This document shows, one piece after another, positions 1 through 8,649 of a DNA stretch of 64,000 nt. This DNA comes from Mycolicibacterium fallax (GTDB taxonomy: Bacteria > Actinomycetota > Actinomycetes > Mycobacteriales > Mycobacteriaceae), in NCBI RefSeq assembly GCF_010726955.1, contig NZ_AP022603.1:3534001-3598000 (forward strand). Reading direction: 5' to 3'. Every line of letters starts with the position of its first letter. The stretch's first letter is position 1. The translations under genes were made by a program, and so were the position numbers. A model generated the notes under the pieces. That model saw nothing but the letters and a program-made list of their open reading frames with translations. It was not told the DNA's origin and did not search any database.

Positions 1-353
1 CGGTCCCACCACGGCCGGTGGTACTCCGGGCGGACGATCGCGTCGTGGTACAGCGGCCACAGCGTGGCGTTGGAGAAGCCCTCGTAGTACTGCGCGACGT
101 CGGTGCCGTCCAGCCGGACCGGGCGCATCTCGATGCCGTCCAGGAACACCGGTTCGTCGACGGCGGCGGTGTCGTCCTGGGCGATGCCGGGCCAGCCGAT
201 CCAGGCGCCGCGCTGCTGGCGCAGCAGCGGTTCCAGGGCGGTGACCAGGCCGCCGGGGCTGCGTTTCCAGCCGGTCTCGCCGCCGGGGCCGATGACCTGG
301 TCGACCGGCAGCCGGTTGGCGACAACGACGAAGTCAGCCGACCCGGGGGCCAC
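1..353 (-). CDS. otsA: Trehalose-6-phosphate synthase OtsA, N-terminal part (runs off the window)
   Basis: OtsA joins UDP- or ADP-glucose to glucose-6-phosphate to make trehalose-6-phosphate in the cytoplasm, supplying trehalose for stress protection and for mycolyl glycolipids. About 117 residues are visible. They carry the family start [10 protein letters not shown], then [16 protein letters not shown] and GAWIGWPG, and further on [16 protein letters not shown], all typical of GT20 enzymes. The GTG start follows directly on the TAG of the upstream 53-aa gene (TAGGTG, no spacer), so the two are probably co-translated. The C-terminal three quarters lie beyond the left edge. Confidence 0.93.
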   Translation of the reverse strand, partial: MAPGSADFVVVANRLPVDQVIGPGGETGWKRSPGGLVTALEPLLRQQRGAWIGWPGIAQDDTAAVDEPVFLDGIEMRPVRLDGTDVAQYYEGFSNATLWPLYHDAIVRPEYHRPWWD

Positions 354-515
354 CTACGCCTCGGGTTTGGCGGGGTCGATGCCGAGCATCGACAGGAACA
401 CCCGGCACTCGTCGGCGTCGGTGGCGTAGGCCGCCACCACCCGGCTGGCCTGGATGGCGGTGTCGTCGCCCAGGGGCTGCACGTCGTCGAGGTCGGAATC
501 AGTTTTCGCGGGCAT
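354..515 (-). CDS. Small conserved hypothetical protein upstream of otsA (53 aa)
   Basis: A 53-residue acidic protein (begins MPAKTDSDLDD, contains ASRVVAAYATDADECRVFLSMLG). No catalytic motif, signal peptide or membrane segment is visible. It ends exactly where otsA begins, so it is the first gene of a two-gene unit. From memory, M. tuberculosis has a protein of about the same size (Rv3489) directly before otsA, which supports it being real. The function is unknown. The single cysteine near the C-terminus and the predicted helix are the only features seen. Confidence 0.75.
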   Translation of the reverse strand: MPAKTDSDLDDVQPLGDDTAIQASRVVAAYATDADECRVFLSMLGIDPAKPEA

Positions 516-593
516 AACCCCAGCATAGGCACTTGGCCCGCCGCAACGGACCCCGGCATTGACACAAACCGGCCAAGACGTAAAGTCTGGCCC

Positions 594-1526
594 ATGGCAA
601 CGCCACCGCACCCCGAACCCGCCGCCGAGGCGGGCGCCGCCGAATTCGTCAGCTACGAGACCCTGGACTCCGGCCGGATCGCCCGGATCTGGCTCAACCG
701 TCCGGAGGCGCACAACGCCCAGAACCGGACCCTGCTGGTCCAGCTCGACGACGCGTTCCGCCGGGCCGAGGCCGACGACGAGGTCCGGGTGGTGATCCTG
801 GCCGCCCGCGGCAAGAACTTCTCCGCCGGCCACGACCTGGGCTCGGAGGCCGCGATCGCCGAGCGCACCCCGGGTCCGGGCCTGCACCCCAGCTACACCC
901 GCGACGGCGCCACCCGCAAGGGCATGGTCGAGCAGCTGATGCTCCAGGAGTGGCACTACTACTTCGACAACACCTGCCGGTGGCGTGACCTGCGCAAGAT
1001 CACCATCGCCCAGGTGCAGGGCAACGCGATCGCCGCGGCGCTGATGCTGATCTGGGCCTGCGACCTGATCGTGGCGGCCGACGACGCCCGGTTCTCCGAC
1101 GTGGTGGCGGCGCGACTGGGCATGCCGGGCGTCGAGTACTTCGCCCACCCGTGGGAGTTCGGGCCGCGCAAGGCCAAGGAACTGCTGCTGACCGGCGACG
1201 CGATCGACGCCGAGGAGGCCTATCGGCTCGGCATGGTGTCCAAGATCTTCCCGGCCGAGGAACTGGCCGACAAGACCCTGGAGTTCGCCCGCCGGATCGC
1301 CGACCGGCCCACCGTGGCCGCGCTGCTGGTCAAGGACTCGGTCAACGCCGCCTCCGACGCGATGGGGTTCAGCGAGGCGCTGCGGCATTCCTTCCACATC
1401 CACGAACTCGGCCACGCGCACTGGGCGGCCTACAACGAGAACCGGTTCCCGGTGGCGCAGCCGCCGGATGTGCCGGACTGGCGCAAGGCCGGGCCCACCG
1501 AGTTGGCCCGCCCCGACGTACCGTGA
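594..1526 (+). CDS. Enoyl-CoA hydratase/isomerase (crotonase) family protein, 310 aa
   Basis: A crotonase-fold enzyme that would hydrate or isomerise an enoyl-CoA in the cytoplasm. Seen in the sequence: RIWLNRPEAHNAQNRTL near residue 30, the first oxyanion-hole segment VILAARGKNFSAGHDLGSE (residues 65-85), and a second around QGNAIAAALMLIWACDLIVA. It is longer than a classical hydratase (about 260 aa) because of an insert rich in aromatic residues (EWHYYFDNTCRWRDL) between the two oxyanion segments. The ATG at 594 was chosen because conserved sequence begins shortly after it. It is divergent from the 53-aa gene and otsA and is followed 4 bases later by a secreted protein gene. The substrate is not predictable. 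Confidence 0.85.
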   Translation: MATPPHPEPAAEAGAAEFVSYETLDSGRIARIWLNRPEAHNAQNRTLLVQLDDAFRRAEADDEVRVVILAARGKNFSAGHDLGSEAAIAERTPGPGLHPSYTRDGATRKGMVEQLMLQEWHYYFDNTCRWRDLRKITIAQVQGNAIAAALMLIWACDLIVAADDARFSDVVAARLGMPGVEYFAHPWEFGPRKAKELLLTGDAIDAEEAYRLGMVSKIFPAEELADKTLEFARRIADRPTVAALLVKDSVNAASDAMGFSEALRHSFHIHELGHAHWAAYNENRFPVAQPPDVPDWRKAGPTELARPDVP

Positions 1527-1530
1527 CCGG

Positions 1531-2016
1531 ATGAGCCGCGCGCTGGGACTGGTCGTCGCGCTGACGGCCGCCCTGGCCACCGCGCCGGCGGCCGTCGCCG
1601 ACCCGCAGCCGTGGCCGAACATCCGGTTCTTCGCGGCCGCCGAGCCGGCCGCGTTCACCGTGGCCGGCGCCGACGGGGTCTGGTTCCGTGCGCCCGGCGG
1701 GCAGAACTGCGGCATCTGGGGCCCGGGCAGCTTCGGCTGCGCCGGGGACATCCCCGGGGCGCCGCCGGGCACCGCCGCGCTGGGCTGGGTGGCCGGCGAC
1801 CGGGCCGTGCACTACGACTGGACGGTGCCGTGGCGGATGCCGCAGACGCCGGCCCAGGCGCCGCTGCCGCCGCGGCAGCTGCTCACCCACCGGGGCAGCA
1901 GCTGCGCGGTGACCGACGACGGCCACACCTACTGCGAGCGCGGGCCGCTGCGGTTCCTGCTCTCCCCGGTCGGCAGCCGGCTCAGCCCGCCGTGGCTGGA
2001 CCTGGCCCGCCGATGA
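1531..2016 (+). CDS. Secreted hypothetical protein, 161 aa
   Basis: Starts with a clear Sec signal peptide (RALGLVVALTAALATAPAAVA, cleavage expected near ADPQPWP). The mature part has four cysteines spread over it (NCGIWG, FGCAG, SSCAVT, TYCERG), which suggests two disulfides and an extracytoplasmic location. It starts 4 bases after the enoyl-CoA hydratase stop, so the two are likely co-transcribed. Its 3' end overlaps the convergent gene on the other strand by 35 bases. A similar gene (Rv3491, from memory) sits next to otsA and the mce4 operon in M. tuberculosis. No enzymatic function is recognised. Confidence 0.8.
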   Translation: MSRALGLVVALTAALATAPAAVADPQPWPNIRFFAAAEPAAFTVAGADGVWFRAPGGQNCGIWGPGSFGCAGDIPGAPPGTAALGWVAGDRAVHYDWTVPWRMPQTPAQAPLPPRQLLTHRGSSCAVTDDGHTYCERGPLRFLLSPVGSRLSPPWLDLARR

Positions 2017-2458
2017 GCACCGCGACCACCAGGGTCTGCCCGCCGGGGTGCTCGATCACGCTGGTGCCCAGCCGCTGGTAGCCGCAGTCCGGCAGCGTCG
2101 CATAGCCCTGCAGCAGGGCGACCTCGATGGCGTCGGCGGCGGTGTCCGCCGCGCCCTGCAGCTGGACCGCGGCGGCGGCGTCGCTGCCCAGATCGTGCAG
2201 CACCGCCAGCGGATCGTCGACCGGCACATACTCGGCGCGGTGATCCAGGTAGTCCGCGGTGGACCGGTTGGACAGTTCGGCCGCGCGCTGCGCCAGCGGG
2301 TCGGCGACCAGCGCCGGGCAGCCGGCCGCGGCGCGGGTCGCGGCGATGGCCGCGTCGAAGGCGGCGGCGCCGGGTTCGGCGCCGGCCGGGCCCGCGGTGA
2401 GCAGCGCGGCGGCCAGCAGCGCGGCGGTCACGGCGCGGCGGTGCTCACCGGCAGACAT
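1982..2458 (-). CDS. Secreted protein of the mce operon tail, CAP-like, 158 aa
   Basis: N-terminal signal peptide (AVTAALLAAALLTAGPAGAEP). The body has AIAATRAAAGCPALVADPLAQRAAE and repeated alanine-rich helices, reminiscent of the short secreted CAP-domain-like proteins of mycobacteria; that assignment is tentative because the conserved CAP histidines are not evident. Two cysteines (AGCPAL and LPDCGYQ) could form a disulfide. It is the last gene of the leftward mce operon, overlaps the preceding gene by 14 bases and overlaps the convergent rightward gene at its 3' end. The role is unknown. Confidence 0.75.
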   Translation of the reverse strand: MSAGEHRRAVTAALLAAALLTAGPAGAEPGAAAFDAAIAATRAAAGCPALVADPLAQRAAELSNRSTADYLDHRAEYVPVDDPLAVLHDLGSDAAAAVQLQGAADTAADAIEVALLQGYATLPDCGYQRLGTSVIEHPGGQTLVVAVLIGGPGPATAG

Positions 2459-3053
2459 CGGACCGATTGATCCGGGAGCCCCAGTACTTGACCCGCTGCA
2501 TCGACGGCCCGGTGAACCAGGCCGGCTGGCGGGCCCGCAGCCCGTTGCCGACGTTGGACAGGTGCTGCCACAGCCGATAGAAGCTCTCGCCCTGGTAGAT
2601 CGGAAAGTAGCTGTCGCCGGCGAAGGTCCGCTGCTGGGTCAGCGCCCCGGCCCGCGGGCTCAGGAAGGCCACCGCGGTGTCGATGTTGGTCAGCACGGCG
2701 GCGGCGTGGGCGGGGATGTCCTCGACCGACCAGTTGCCGTTGCGGCTGATCAGCTTGATGTTGAACCGGTCGATCTGGCGAAGCAGTTCGCCGTACTGCG
2801 CGTCGTACCACTGGCACATCTCGCGTTCGGCGGTGATGTCCGCGTCGGTGACGTGCCGACGGCTGGCGTCGTAGGGGTAGGGGAACTTGGGCTGCCAGTC
2901 CGAGGCGACCGGGGTGATCATCGGCAGCCGCGGCGGCGGCGGCTCCTGGCCGACCGGGTCCGGCGGGTCGGCCCGGCCGGGGGCGGCGGTGAGCAGCAGC
3001 ACCGCGGCCAGCAGGCCGGCCAGGGTCCGGCGGGTCGGCGTTGCGGTCGGCAC
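2445..3053 (-). CDS. Secreted hypothetical protein of the mce operon, 202 aa
   Basis: GTG start followed by a signal peptide (RRTLAGLLAAVLLLTAAPGRADP), a proline-rich stretch (PPDPVGQEPPPPRLP) and a conserved-looking body (SDWQPKFPYPYD, CQWYDAQYGELLRQIDRFN, AGDSYFPIYQGESFYRLWQH). Two cysteines, one mid-protein (EMCQWY) and one as the penultimate residue (DVCR), may pair. Secreted proteins of this kind appear downstream of several actinobacterial mce operons; a role in substrate delivery or complex assembly is inferred, not shown. It begins 6 bases after the Mce-associated membrane protein stop, so it belongs to the same transcript. Confidence 0.75.
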   Translation of the reverse strand: MPTATPTRRTLAGLLAAVLLLTAAPGRADPPDPVGQEPPPPRLPMITPVASDWQPKFPYPYDASRRHVTDADITAEREMCQWYDAQYGELLRQIDRFNIKLISRNGNWSVEDIPAHAAAVLTNIDTAVAFLSPRAGALTQQRTFAGDSYFPIYQGESFYRLWQHLSNVGNGLRARQPAWFTGPSMQRVKYWGSRINRSDVCR

Positions 3054-3059
3054 GGCCGG

Positions 3060-3638
3060 CTACCGTCCGCCCAGCGCGGCGTCGATGCCGCCGACGTCGG
3101 TGATCGCCCAGCCCCGCTGCGGGTCGACGGTGATGCTGTAGGTGGCGGTGGACTGCAGGCCCTGCGGTGCCTGGGCGGTCTTGGTCAGCACGCTGACGAA
3201 GGCGTCCACCACGTACCGGTCGCCGGCCTCGGAGCGGACGATGGCGGCCACCGGCTTGGCCGTCGACTCCCAGCGCAGCGGGGTCAGGATCTGCTCCATC
3301 GAATCGGCCGCCTCGCCGAGCCGGGCGGACAGCTCCGGGGAGGCCCCGGCCACCAGCCGGATCTTCCAGTCGGACAGGTCGCGGTGGTCCATCCGGGCCG
3401 CGCCGACCGCGTAGTCGATGGCGACCTGCTGCGCGCGCTCCCGGTCGGCGTCCCGGCTGGCGGCCGCGGTCAACTCGCCGCGGGCGTCGAGGTACAGCCA
3501 GGACAGCACCCCGACCGCGAGCACCAGCGCGGCGAGGACGGTGCCCACGGCCAGGGTGCGCACCGACACCGACAGCTGCCGGGTCGGCCGGGGGGCGTTG
3601 GGCTCGGGGGTTTCGGGGGTTTCGGGGGTTTCGCCCAC
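3060..3638 (-). CDS. Mce-associated membrane protein (MAM), 192 aa
   Basis: Short cytoplasmic N-terminus, one membrane segment (about residues 25-50, VRTLAVGTVLAALVLAVGVLS) and an extracytoplasmic domain with the Mas/MAM pattern: RERAQQVAIDYAVGAARMDH, then DWKIRLVAGASPEL and a C-terminal beta-rich part ending in RGWAITDVGGID. Proteins of this type are encoded after mceF and stabilise the importer complex. The GTG start gives an N-terminal triple repeat ETPETPETPE, encoded by three copies of a 9-base unit (3605-3632), possibly length-variable. About 22 bases separate it from mceF. Confidence 0.85.
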   Translation of the reverse strand: MGETPETPETPEPNAPRPTRQLSVSVRTLAVGTVLAALVLAVGVLSWLYLDARGELTAAASRDADRERAQQVAIDYAVGAARMDHRDLSDWKIRLVAGASPELSARLGEAADSMEQILTPLRWESTAKPVAAIVRSEAGDRYVVDAFVSVLTKTAQAPQGLQSTATYSITVDPQRGWAITDVGGIDAALGGR

Positions 3639-3661
3639 GGTTCTGCCTTTCTCGTGGTGGG

Positions 3662-4618
3662 TCAGCGCGGCGGAAGCACGTTGACGCGCAGGTCGATGGC
3701 TCCGTCGGGGGGGATCCCGCGCAGCATGTTGTCCAGCATTCGGCCGGTGTCGAAGCCGCCCAGCGCCGAGCCGATCGCGCGCACGTTGGGCAGCAGGGTC
3801 TCGGCCAGCACCTTGACGTCGGGGGAGCGGGAGTCCAGGAATCGCTGGATTCTGCTCAGGTAGTCGCGGAACCGTTCCAGCGCCTCCGGCGAGCCGGCCA
3901 GCACCAGGTTCATCGCGCCGGCGAACACGCCGGCCAGATTGGCGCCGGCCGCGTCGATGTCGGGAGCCAAACTGGCCAGCGCCGGACCGGCGAAGCCGGC
4001 GTCGCGCAGCAGCGTCTGGGCGTTGCGCAGCAGTTCCCGGCCGCGGCCGTCGGCGCCGGTCGCCTCGGCGCGCAGCAGGGTGGCGGCCCGGGCCAGGTTG
4101 GGCAGCACCGCCTCCGGATCGGGCAGCGCCACATCGGCCTCGGCGACCAGGGCGCTGAGCCGGTCGGGATCGGCCTGCCCCAACAGCCGGCCGACGCTGA
4201 CCGCCAGGTCGGAGATGGTCGGGGTGACGGCGATGGCCTCGGCGGCGATCCGGTCGCCGTCGGCCAGCATCGGTCCGTCGGCCCGGACCGGGAACAGTCC
4301 GACGTAGGTTTCGCCGAGCGCCGAAAGGTTGTCCAGCCGGACCATGCTGTCGGCCGGGACCCGGTGCGCGGCGTCGATGTAGAAGTGCACGGTGGCCGCG
4401 GCGGCGGTGGGTTCGATGGCGGTCACCTTGCCGACCGGAACCCCGCGCAGCAGCACACCGGAGCCGACCACCAGCCCGTTGATGTTCGGGACGCTCATGC
4501 TGATGGTGGCCCGCTGCTCGGGCGGGCCGGTACGCACCCCCAGCGCGCCGAGTTGGGCCACGGCGAACACCACGATGGCGGCCAGACCGGCCGCCGAGAG
4601 CAGGTTGGGCAGCTTCAC
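3662..4618 (-). CDS. Mce family protein, F position (318 aa)
   Basis: MlaD/MCE-domain subunit of the mycobacterial lipid importer; the six Mce proteins form a tunnel across the periplasm. Membrane anchor near residues 6-27, then the MCE domain (ATISMSVPNINGLVVGSGVL, LRGVPVGKVTAIEP, VRLDNLSALGETYVGLFP) and a long helical C-terminal region. The GTG start overlaps the mceE stop by 4 bases (GTGA). It is the last Mce gene of the operon, matching the usual F position. No long proline-rich tail is seen. Assignment to mce1-4 or another class is not safe from this sequence alone. Confidence 0.88.
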   Translation of the reverse strand: MKLPNLLSAAGLAAIVVFAVAQLGALGVRTGPPEQRATISMSVPNINGLVVGSGVLLRGVPVGKVTAIEPTAAAATVHFYIDAAHRVPADSMVRLDNLSALGETYVGLFPVRADGPMLADGDRIAAEAIAVTPTISDLAVSVGRLLGQADPDRLSALVAEADVALPDPEAVLPNLARAATLLRAEATGADGRGRELLRNAQTLLRDAGFAGPALASLAPDIDAAGANLAGVFAGAMNLVLAGSPEALERFRDYLSRIQRFLDSRSPDVKVLAETLLPNVRAIGSALGGFDTGRMLDNMLRGIPPDGAIDLRVNVLPPR

Positions 4619-5598
4619 GGGGTGGCCCCCAGCATCCGCAGCACGGTCGCCACGTCGCCGGACAGTTCCCGGCCCGACGGGTCCCGCACCGAGGTGATGT
4701 TGATCGCCGGGTACTTGTCCACCGGCAGGAAGTAGTCGTTGAACAGGGTGCGCCAGCGCGGGATCTCCTCGCCGATCGCGCCCCGGGAGCCCTGCACCGC
4801 CCCGGCGGCGTCGCCCAGCGTGGTCAGCATCGGCACCAGCCAGAAGCCACCGCTGTAGATGCTGCCGATCGACGGGATCATCACCGACAGCCGGGAGGTG
4901 ACCTGGGTGGCCCGGTCCAGGCCGAGCATCCCGGCCGGCGACAGCCAGTGTTCGATCGCCGCCCGCTTGCCGCCGAGCACCGCCGCGGTGTCGGCCAGCC
5001 CGGTCAGCGCCAGATCCACCGAGTCCAGGTTGTCGGCCAGCTCGTCGAGATTCGTCGCGACCCGGGCGGAGATCTCGCCGAGCGCGACCGGGCTGCTCTC
5101 GGCCACCGTGTTCAGCCCGATCAGGGTCTGTTGCGCGCGCTGGATGGAGCCGCTGGCCACGAAGTTCGCCAGCCCGGCGATGGTGTCCTCGACCGACGGC
5201 GGGGAGCTGGTCCGGGCCAGCGGGACGGTCCCGCCGGGCGGCAGGGCCGCCGGGTCCGGGCCGGCGTCGGCCGGGCGGTACAGCGCGACGAACACGTCGC
5301 CGAGCACGGTGGGCTGGGCCAGGGTGGCGTGGCTGTCGGCGGGGATCGGCACCCCGGCGTCGACGCGGGCGGTCACCACCACCTTGCGGTCGGCGATCGC
5401 CACGGCGGTGACGGTGCCGACGGTGACGCCGTCGAGCACCACCCGGGCCCGATCCGGCAGGTTCAGCGCGCTGTCGAACTCCAGTCGCAGGTCGTAGCCG
5501 TTGCGGTCGCCGCCGGACAGCGCTCCCGGTGCGCTGCACGACGCCAGCAGCACCGCCGCCAGGGCCGGCGCCAGGGCCAGCGCGGCGCGCCGGCTCAT
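4615..5598 (-). CDS. Mce family lipoprotein, E position (327 aa)
   Basis: Carries a signal peptide with a canonical lipobox (AVLLASC, Cys near residue 21), so it is expected to be lipid-anchored to the outer face of the cytoplasmic membrane, as LprK/LprN-type MceE proteins are. The MCE domain follows (YDLRLEFDSALNLPDRARVV, VTVGTVTAVAIADRKV, ATLAQPTVLGDVFVALY) and then a helical tail (ALGEISARVATNLDELADNL). The ATG overlaps the preceding mceD stop by 4 bases (ATGA). As a subunit of the importer it would help form the periplasmic channel. Confidence 0.88.
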   Translation of the reverse strand: MSRRAALALAPALAAVLLASCSAPGALSGGDRNGYDLRLEFDSALNLPDRARVVLDGVTVGTVTAVAIADRKVVVTARVDAGVPIPADSHATLAQPTVLGDVFVALYRPADAGPDPAALPPGGTVPLARTSSPPSVEDTIAGLANFVASGSIQRAQQTLIGLNTVAESSPVALGEISARVATNLDELADNLDSVDLALTGLADTAAVLGGKRAAIEHWLSPAGMLGLDRATQVTSRLSVMIPSIGSIYSGGFWLVPMLTTLGDAAGAVQGSRGAIGEEIPRWRTLFNDYFLPVDKYPAINITSVRDPSGRELSGDVATVLRMLGATP

Positions 5599-6662
5599 CG
5601 GGCGGCCTCGATCAGCGCGTACTGCAGCAGCGCCACGTCCACCGCGTAGGGGGTGCCGGCGATGTCGGCGCAACTGCCCGGCACCCGGGAGTTCATGATC
5701 CCGCACTGCAGCAGCCCGTCGGGGGTTCGGATCCGGAACATCGGCGGTCGCCACTTGAGCTGCAGCCCCTGGTCATTGAATCGGTCGGCGGCGTTGCTGA
5801 TCCAGCCCGGGATCGGGTTGAGCAGGCCGGCCAGCGCGGTGGCGTGCGGGCTGGCCTTGCGCAGCGGGATCGACACGGTGTCGAGCACCCGCTGGGTCTC
5901 GTCGCCGAGTTCGCGCTCCAGGTCGGCGACCATGGTGACCATCAGCGGCAGCGTTTCGGTCATCCGGCGCACCCCGTCGGTGGCGGCCACCAGATCGCCG
6001 GTGGTCGCCTCGGCGTCCAGCAGCACCTGTTTGGCGGTGCCGCGCAGCGCGGTCAGCTCGCCGCTGAGCTGCGCCAGGTTGGCCAGCACGGCGCCGGTGT
6101 CGCTGATCGCCCGGTCCGGGCTCTGCAGCAGCGCGGACATCCGGGTGAGCAGATCGGCGGTGCGCGGGCCCTGGCCGTGCAGCCCGGTGTACAGCCCGTC
6201 GACGGTGTCGGCCAGGCCGGTCGATCCCGGCGGGCTCAGCGCGTCGGCGAAGGTGGCGATCGAGCCGACCAGTTCCGACAGGCTCTTCGGGGTGGCGGTG
6301 CGATCCGGGGGGATGCAGCGCGCCGGGTCGAGTTCGGGCCCGCCGGTGTGGTTGCCGACCAACTCCAGCGAACGGTCGGCCAGGATCGAGGTGGACCGGG
6401 TGACCGCGCGGACGTCGGCCGGGATCCGGCGGTCGGCCTCGACGGTGAAATCGACCCGCACGTGCTCGGCGGCGGGGGTGACGGCGCGGACGGTGCCGAT
6501 CGGGTAGCCCAGCGCGGTGACCGGGTTGCCCGGGTACAGCCCGATGGCGTCGGCCATGATCGCGCAGCCCTCGGCGCCGGCGGCCGGGCGGCCCGGCCCG
6601 CACGAGGTGGCGGTGGCCAGCACGCACACCGCCACCGCCAGCGCGGTCCGCATCGGTCTCAT
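5595..6662 (-). CDS. Mce family protein, D position, probable lipoprotein (355 aa)
   Basis: MCE-domain subunit: GCAIMADAIGLYPGNPVTAL, PIGTVRAVTPAAEHVRV, RSTSILADRSLELVGNH, then a long helical region and a cysteine-containing C-terminus (LLQCGIMNSRVPGSCADIAG). The N-terminus (MRTALAVAVCVLATATSCGPG) looks like a lipoprotein signal with Cys near residue 21, although the residue three before the cysteine is Ala rather than Leu. A second lipoprotein-like Mce next to mceE is unusual, since only the E subunit is normally lipidated. The ATG at 6662 overlaps the mceC stop by one base (TGATG); a nearby in-frame ATG at 6653 is an alternative. Confidence 0.85.
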   Translation of the reverse strand: MRPMRTALAVAVCVLATATSCGPGRPAAGAEGCAIMADAIGLYPGNPVTALGYPIGTVRAVTPAAEHVRVDFTVEADRRIPADVRAVTRSTSILADRSLELVGNHTGGPELDPARCIPPDRTATPKSLSELVGSIATFADALSPPGSTGLADTVDGLYTGLHGQGPRTADLLTRMSALLQSPDRAISDTGAVLANLAQLSGELTALRGTAKQVLLDAEATTGDLVAATDGVRRMTETLPLMVTMVADLERELGDETQRVLDTVSIPLRKASPHATALAGLLNPIPGWISNAADRFNDQGLQLKWRPPMFRIRTPDGLLQCGIMNSRVPGSCADIAGTPYAVDVALLQYALIEAAR

Positions 6663-7630
6663 CAGCAGGCCCGATCCGGCAGCGGGATGCACAGGTCGGT
6701 GGCCAGCAGCACCGGCCGGGCGTTCTGCGCGTCCAGCACCCGGTCCAGCTTGTCCCGGACCCGGCGCAGGCCGCGGACCACCAGGCCGGAGCGTTCCGCC
6801 CAGGTCGCCACGATTTCCTGCCAGTTGCGCACCTTCTCGATGAAGGACGCGGAGTTCCCGGCGTAGAACTGGCCGACCGGGTTCAGCCCGTCGAGCACGT
6901 CGCCCATGCCGGCCAGCGCGCGGCCGAAGCCCTCGGCGTACACCACCAGGGTGGCCTCGATGATCGACACCTTCTGCAGCATTGCGCGCAGCTCGGCGGT
7001 GTGGCCGCGCAGCGCGTCGAGGTACTCGTCGGACACGTGCAAGATGGTGGAGAGCTGGCCGCGCTGCCGGTCGATCGCCGCGGTCAGGGCGTTGCCGGCG
7101 TCCAGCACGGTGGCGAAGGTGTGCGCGTTGTCCCCGCGCAGGCCGTCGGCGACCCGGTCCAGGGTGTCGTGTACCGATCCGGCGGCGACCTGATCGGTGA
7201 TCCGGGTGGCGTCGGTGACGGTCCGGACCAGGTTGTAGGGCAGGGTGACGCGGTCGGCCGGGATCGGTTCGGTGCCCAGCGCGGTGTCGCCGAGGGAGAC
7301 GATGGCGGTGTAGTGGCCGCCGACCACGGTGCGCATCCGGACCTGGATCTGGGATCGGTCGCCGACGAAGACGTCGCGGTCCACCAGGACCCGGACCCGG
7401 ACCCGGTCGTCCTGCAGGTCCAACTCGTCGATCCGGCCGACGTTGACCCCGGCGATCCGGACCGGGTCGCCGGGGCGCACCGACGCGGCGTCGGTGGTGA
7501 AAAAGACCACCGGCCGCTGCCCGGGCGGGCCGGTGTACAGCGTCACCGCGGTCACCGCGATCACGGCGGCCAGCAGCAGGGCGCCGATCCCGAGCAGCAG
7601 CGTGCTGTCGGGGCGTCTCAGGGATTGCAC
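6662..7630 (-). CDS. Mce family protein, C position (322 aa)
   Basis: MCE-domain subunit of the importer with one N-terminal membrane segment (LLLGIGALLLAAVIAVTAVT), the MCE core (VVFFTTDAASVRPGDPVRIA, GVNVGRIDELDLQDDRVRV, MRTVVGGHYTAIVSLGD) and a helical C-terminal half that ends with a cysteine pair region (ATDLCIPLPDRAC). The start chosen is the GTG at 7630 (VQSLRRPDST), which overlaps the mceB end by 13 bases; the longer reading frame upstream lies entirely inside mceB and was rejected. Confidence 0.86.
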   Translation of the reverse strand: MQSLRRPDSTLLLGIGALLLAAVIAVTAVTLYTGPPGQRPVVFFTTDAASVRPGDPVRIAGVNVGRIDELDLQDDRVRVRVLVDRDVFVGDRSQIQVRMRTVVGGHYTAIVSLGDTALGTEPIPADRVTLPYNLVRTVTDATRITDQVAAGSVHDTLDRVADGLRGDNAHTFATVLDAGNALTAAIDRQRGQLSTILHVSDEYLDALRGHTAELRAMLQKVSIIEATLVVYAEGFGRALAGMGDVLDGLNPVGQFYAGNSASFIEKVRNWQEIVATWAERSGLVVRGLRRVRDKLDRVLDAQNARPVLLATDLCIPLPDRAC

Positions 7631-8649
7631 AGCACCACCCGCTGTCCGCCCAGCAGTACGTCCATCGTCGCGGGCAGCTGGGCCGGGCCCCGCGAACACG
7701 GCACGATGTCCCCGGCCTGCGACGGCGGCCCGATGTTCTCCCAGACCACCGGGACCATCTTGAAGCCGTCGATGGAGTCGTTGAAGTTGGTCAGCGCCCG
7801 GTCCAGGCCGTCGTCGAGGTCGGCGCCGCGGCGCAGGCCCAGGTTGCCCAGCAGCCGGGCCAGCGCCCCGGTGAACTCCGGGCCGTACAGCGCGGACTTG
7901 CGGAACTCGTCGAGCACCTGCATCGCCGCGTCGATCGGCCGGTTGGCCCAGTCGATCAGCTGGATCAGTTCCCGGGACCGCCCGCCGGTGGCCTCCGACA
8001 GTGCGCTGAGGTTGTTCATCAGGGTGGCGATCACCGATTGCCGGTCGGTGACGAACTCGGTCAGGGTCCGGATGCTGGCCAGCATCGGGCCGACCCCGTC
8101 GCCGTCGCCGGACAGCAGCGTCGCGACGTTGTCGGTGAAGGTGTTGATCTGCTCGGGGCTCAGGGTGGCCAGCACCGGCTGCATGCCGTTGAACAGCGTG
8201 GTGACGTCCAGCGACGGCAGCGTCATCGCGGTCGGCAGGTGCGTCACGATCCGCGCCGGCGGGCCGTCGCTCTCGGCGTCGACCGGATCGATGAGCTCCA
8301 GGTAGCGCAGCCCGGTCAGCGCGGCGAACCTCACCGCCACCCGGGAGTGCTCGGTCACCGCGAACCGGTGCTGCACCCGGAAGTCGACCTCGGCCAGGCT
8401 CTGGCCGCCGCGGCGCACCACCCGCACCGCGTCGACCTTGCCGACCGGCAGGCCGCGCACCCGCACCTGGGTGTCGCCCTGCACCCCGGAGGCGTCGGTG
8501 AACTCGGCGGTGTAGGCCCGGGTCGGGCCGGCCACCGGCTGGCCCAGCACGTTGACCACCGTGACGCCGGCGGTCCCGGCCAGCACCGCGGCGAGCAGCA
8601 GGCGCAGCAGCGCCTTGCCGGGGGTGAGGGTGCTGCGGCGTCGGGTCAC
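7618..8649 (-). CDS. Mce family protein, B position (343 aa)
   Basis: MCE-domain subunit with an N-terminal membrane anchor (LLRLLLAAVLAGTAGVTVVN), the core (AYTAEFTDASGVQGDTQVRV, RGLPVGKVDAVRVVRRGG, FAALTGLRYLELIDP) and the typical B-type ending in which a conserved region (VPVVWENIGPP, DIVPCSRGP) closes with LLGGQRVVLCNP. The GTG start forms a GTGA overlap with the mceA stop. The length fits MceB proteins. Confidence 0.88.
   Translation of the reverse strand: MTRRRSTLTPGKALLRLLLAAVLAGTAGVTVVNVLGQPVAGPTRAYTAEFTDASGVQGDTQVRVRGLPVGKVDAVRVVRRGGQSLAEVDFRVQHRFAVTEHSRVAVRFAALTGLRYLELIDPVDAESDGPPARIVTHLPTAMTLPSLDVTTLFNGMQPVLATLSPEQINTFTDNVATLLSGDGDGVGPMLASIRTLTEFVTDRQSVIATLMNNLSALSEATGGRSRELIQLIDWANRPIDAAMQVLDEFRKSALYGPEFTGALARLLGNLGLRRGADLDDGLDRALTNFNDSIDGFKMVPVVWENIGPPSQAGDIVPCSRGPAQLPATMDVLLGGQRVVLCNP

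Noticed and set aside
354..1772. Long open frames antisense to the enoyl-CoA hydratase and many similar frames across the window
   Set aside because: They lack conserved motifs, are Arg/Gly/Ala-rich, and mirror real genes in G+C-rich DNA.
3605..3632. Triple 9-base repeat as a regulatory element
   Set aside because: It lies inside the MAM gene and encodes ETPETPETP, a low-complexity cytoplasmic tail.
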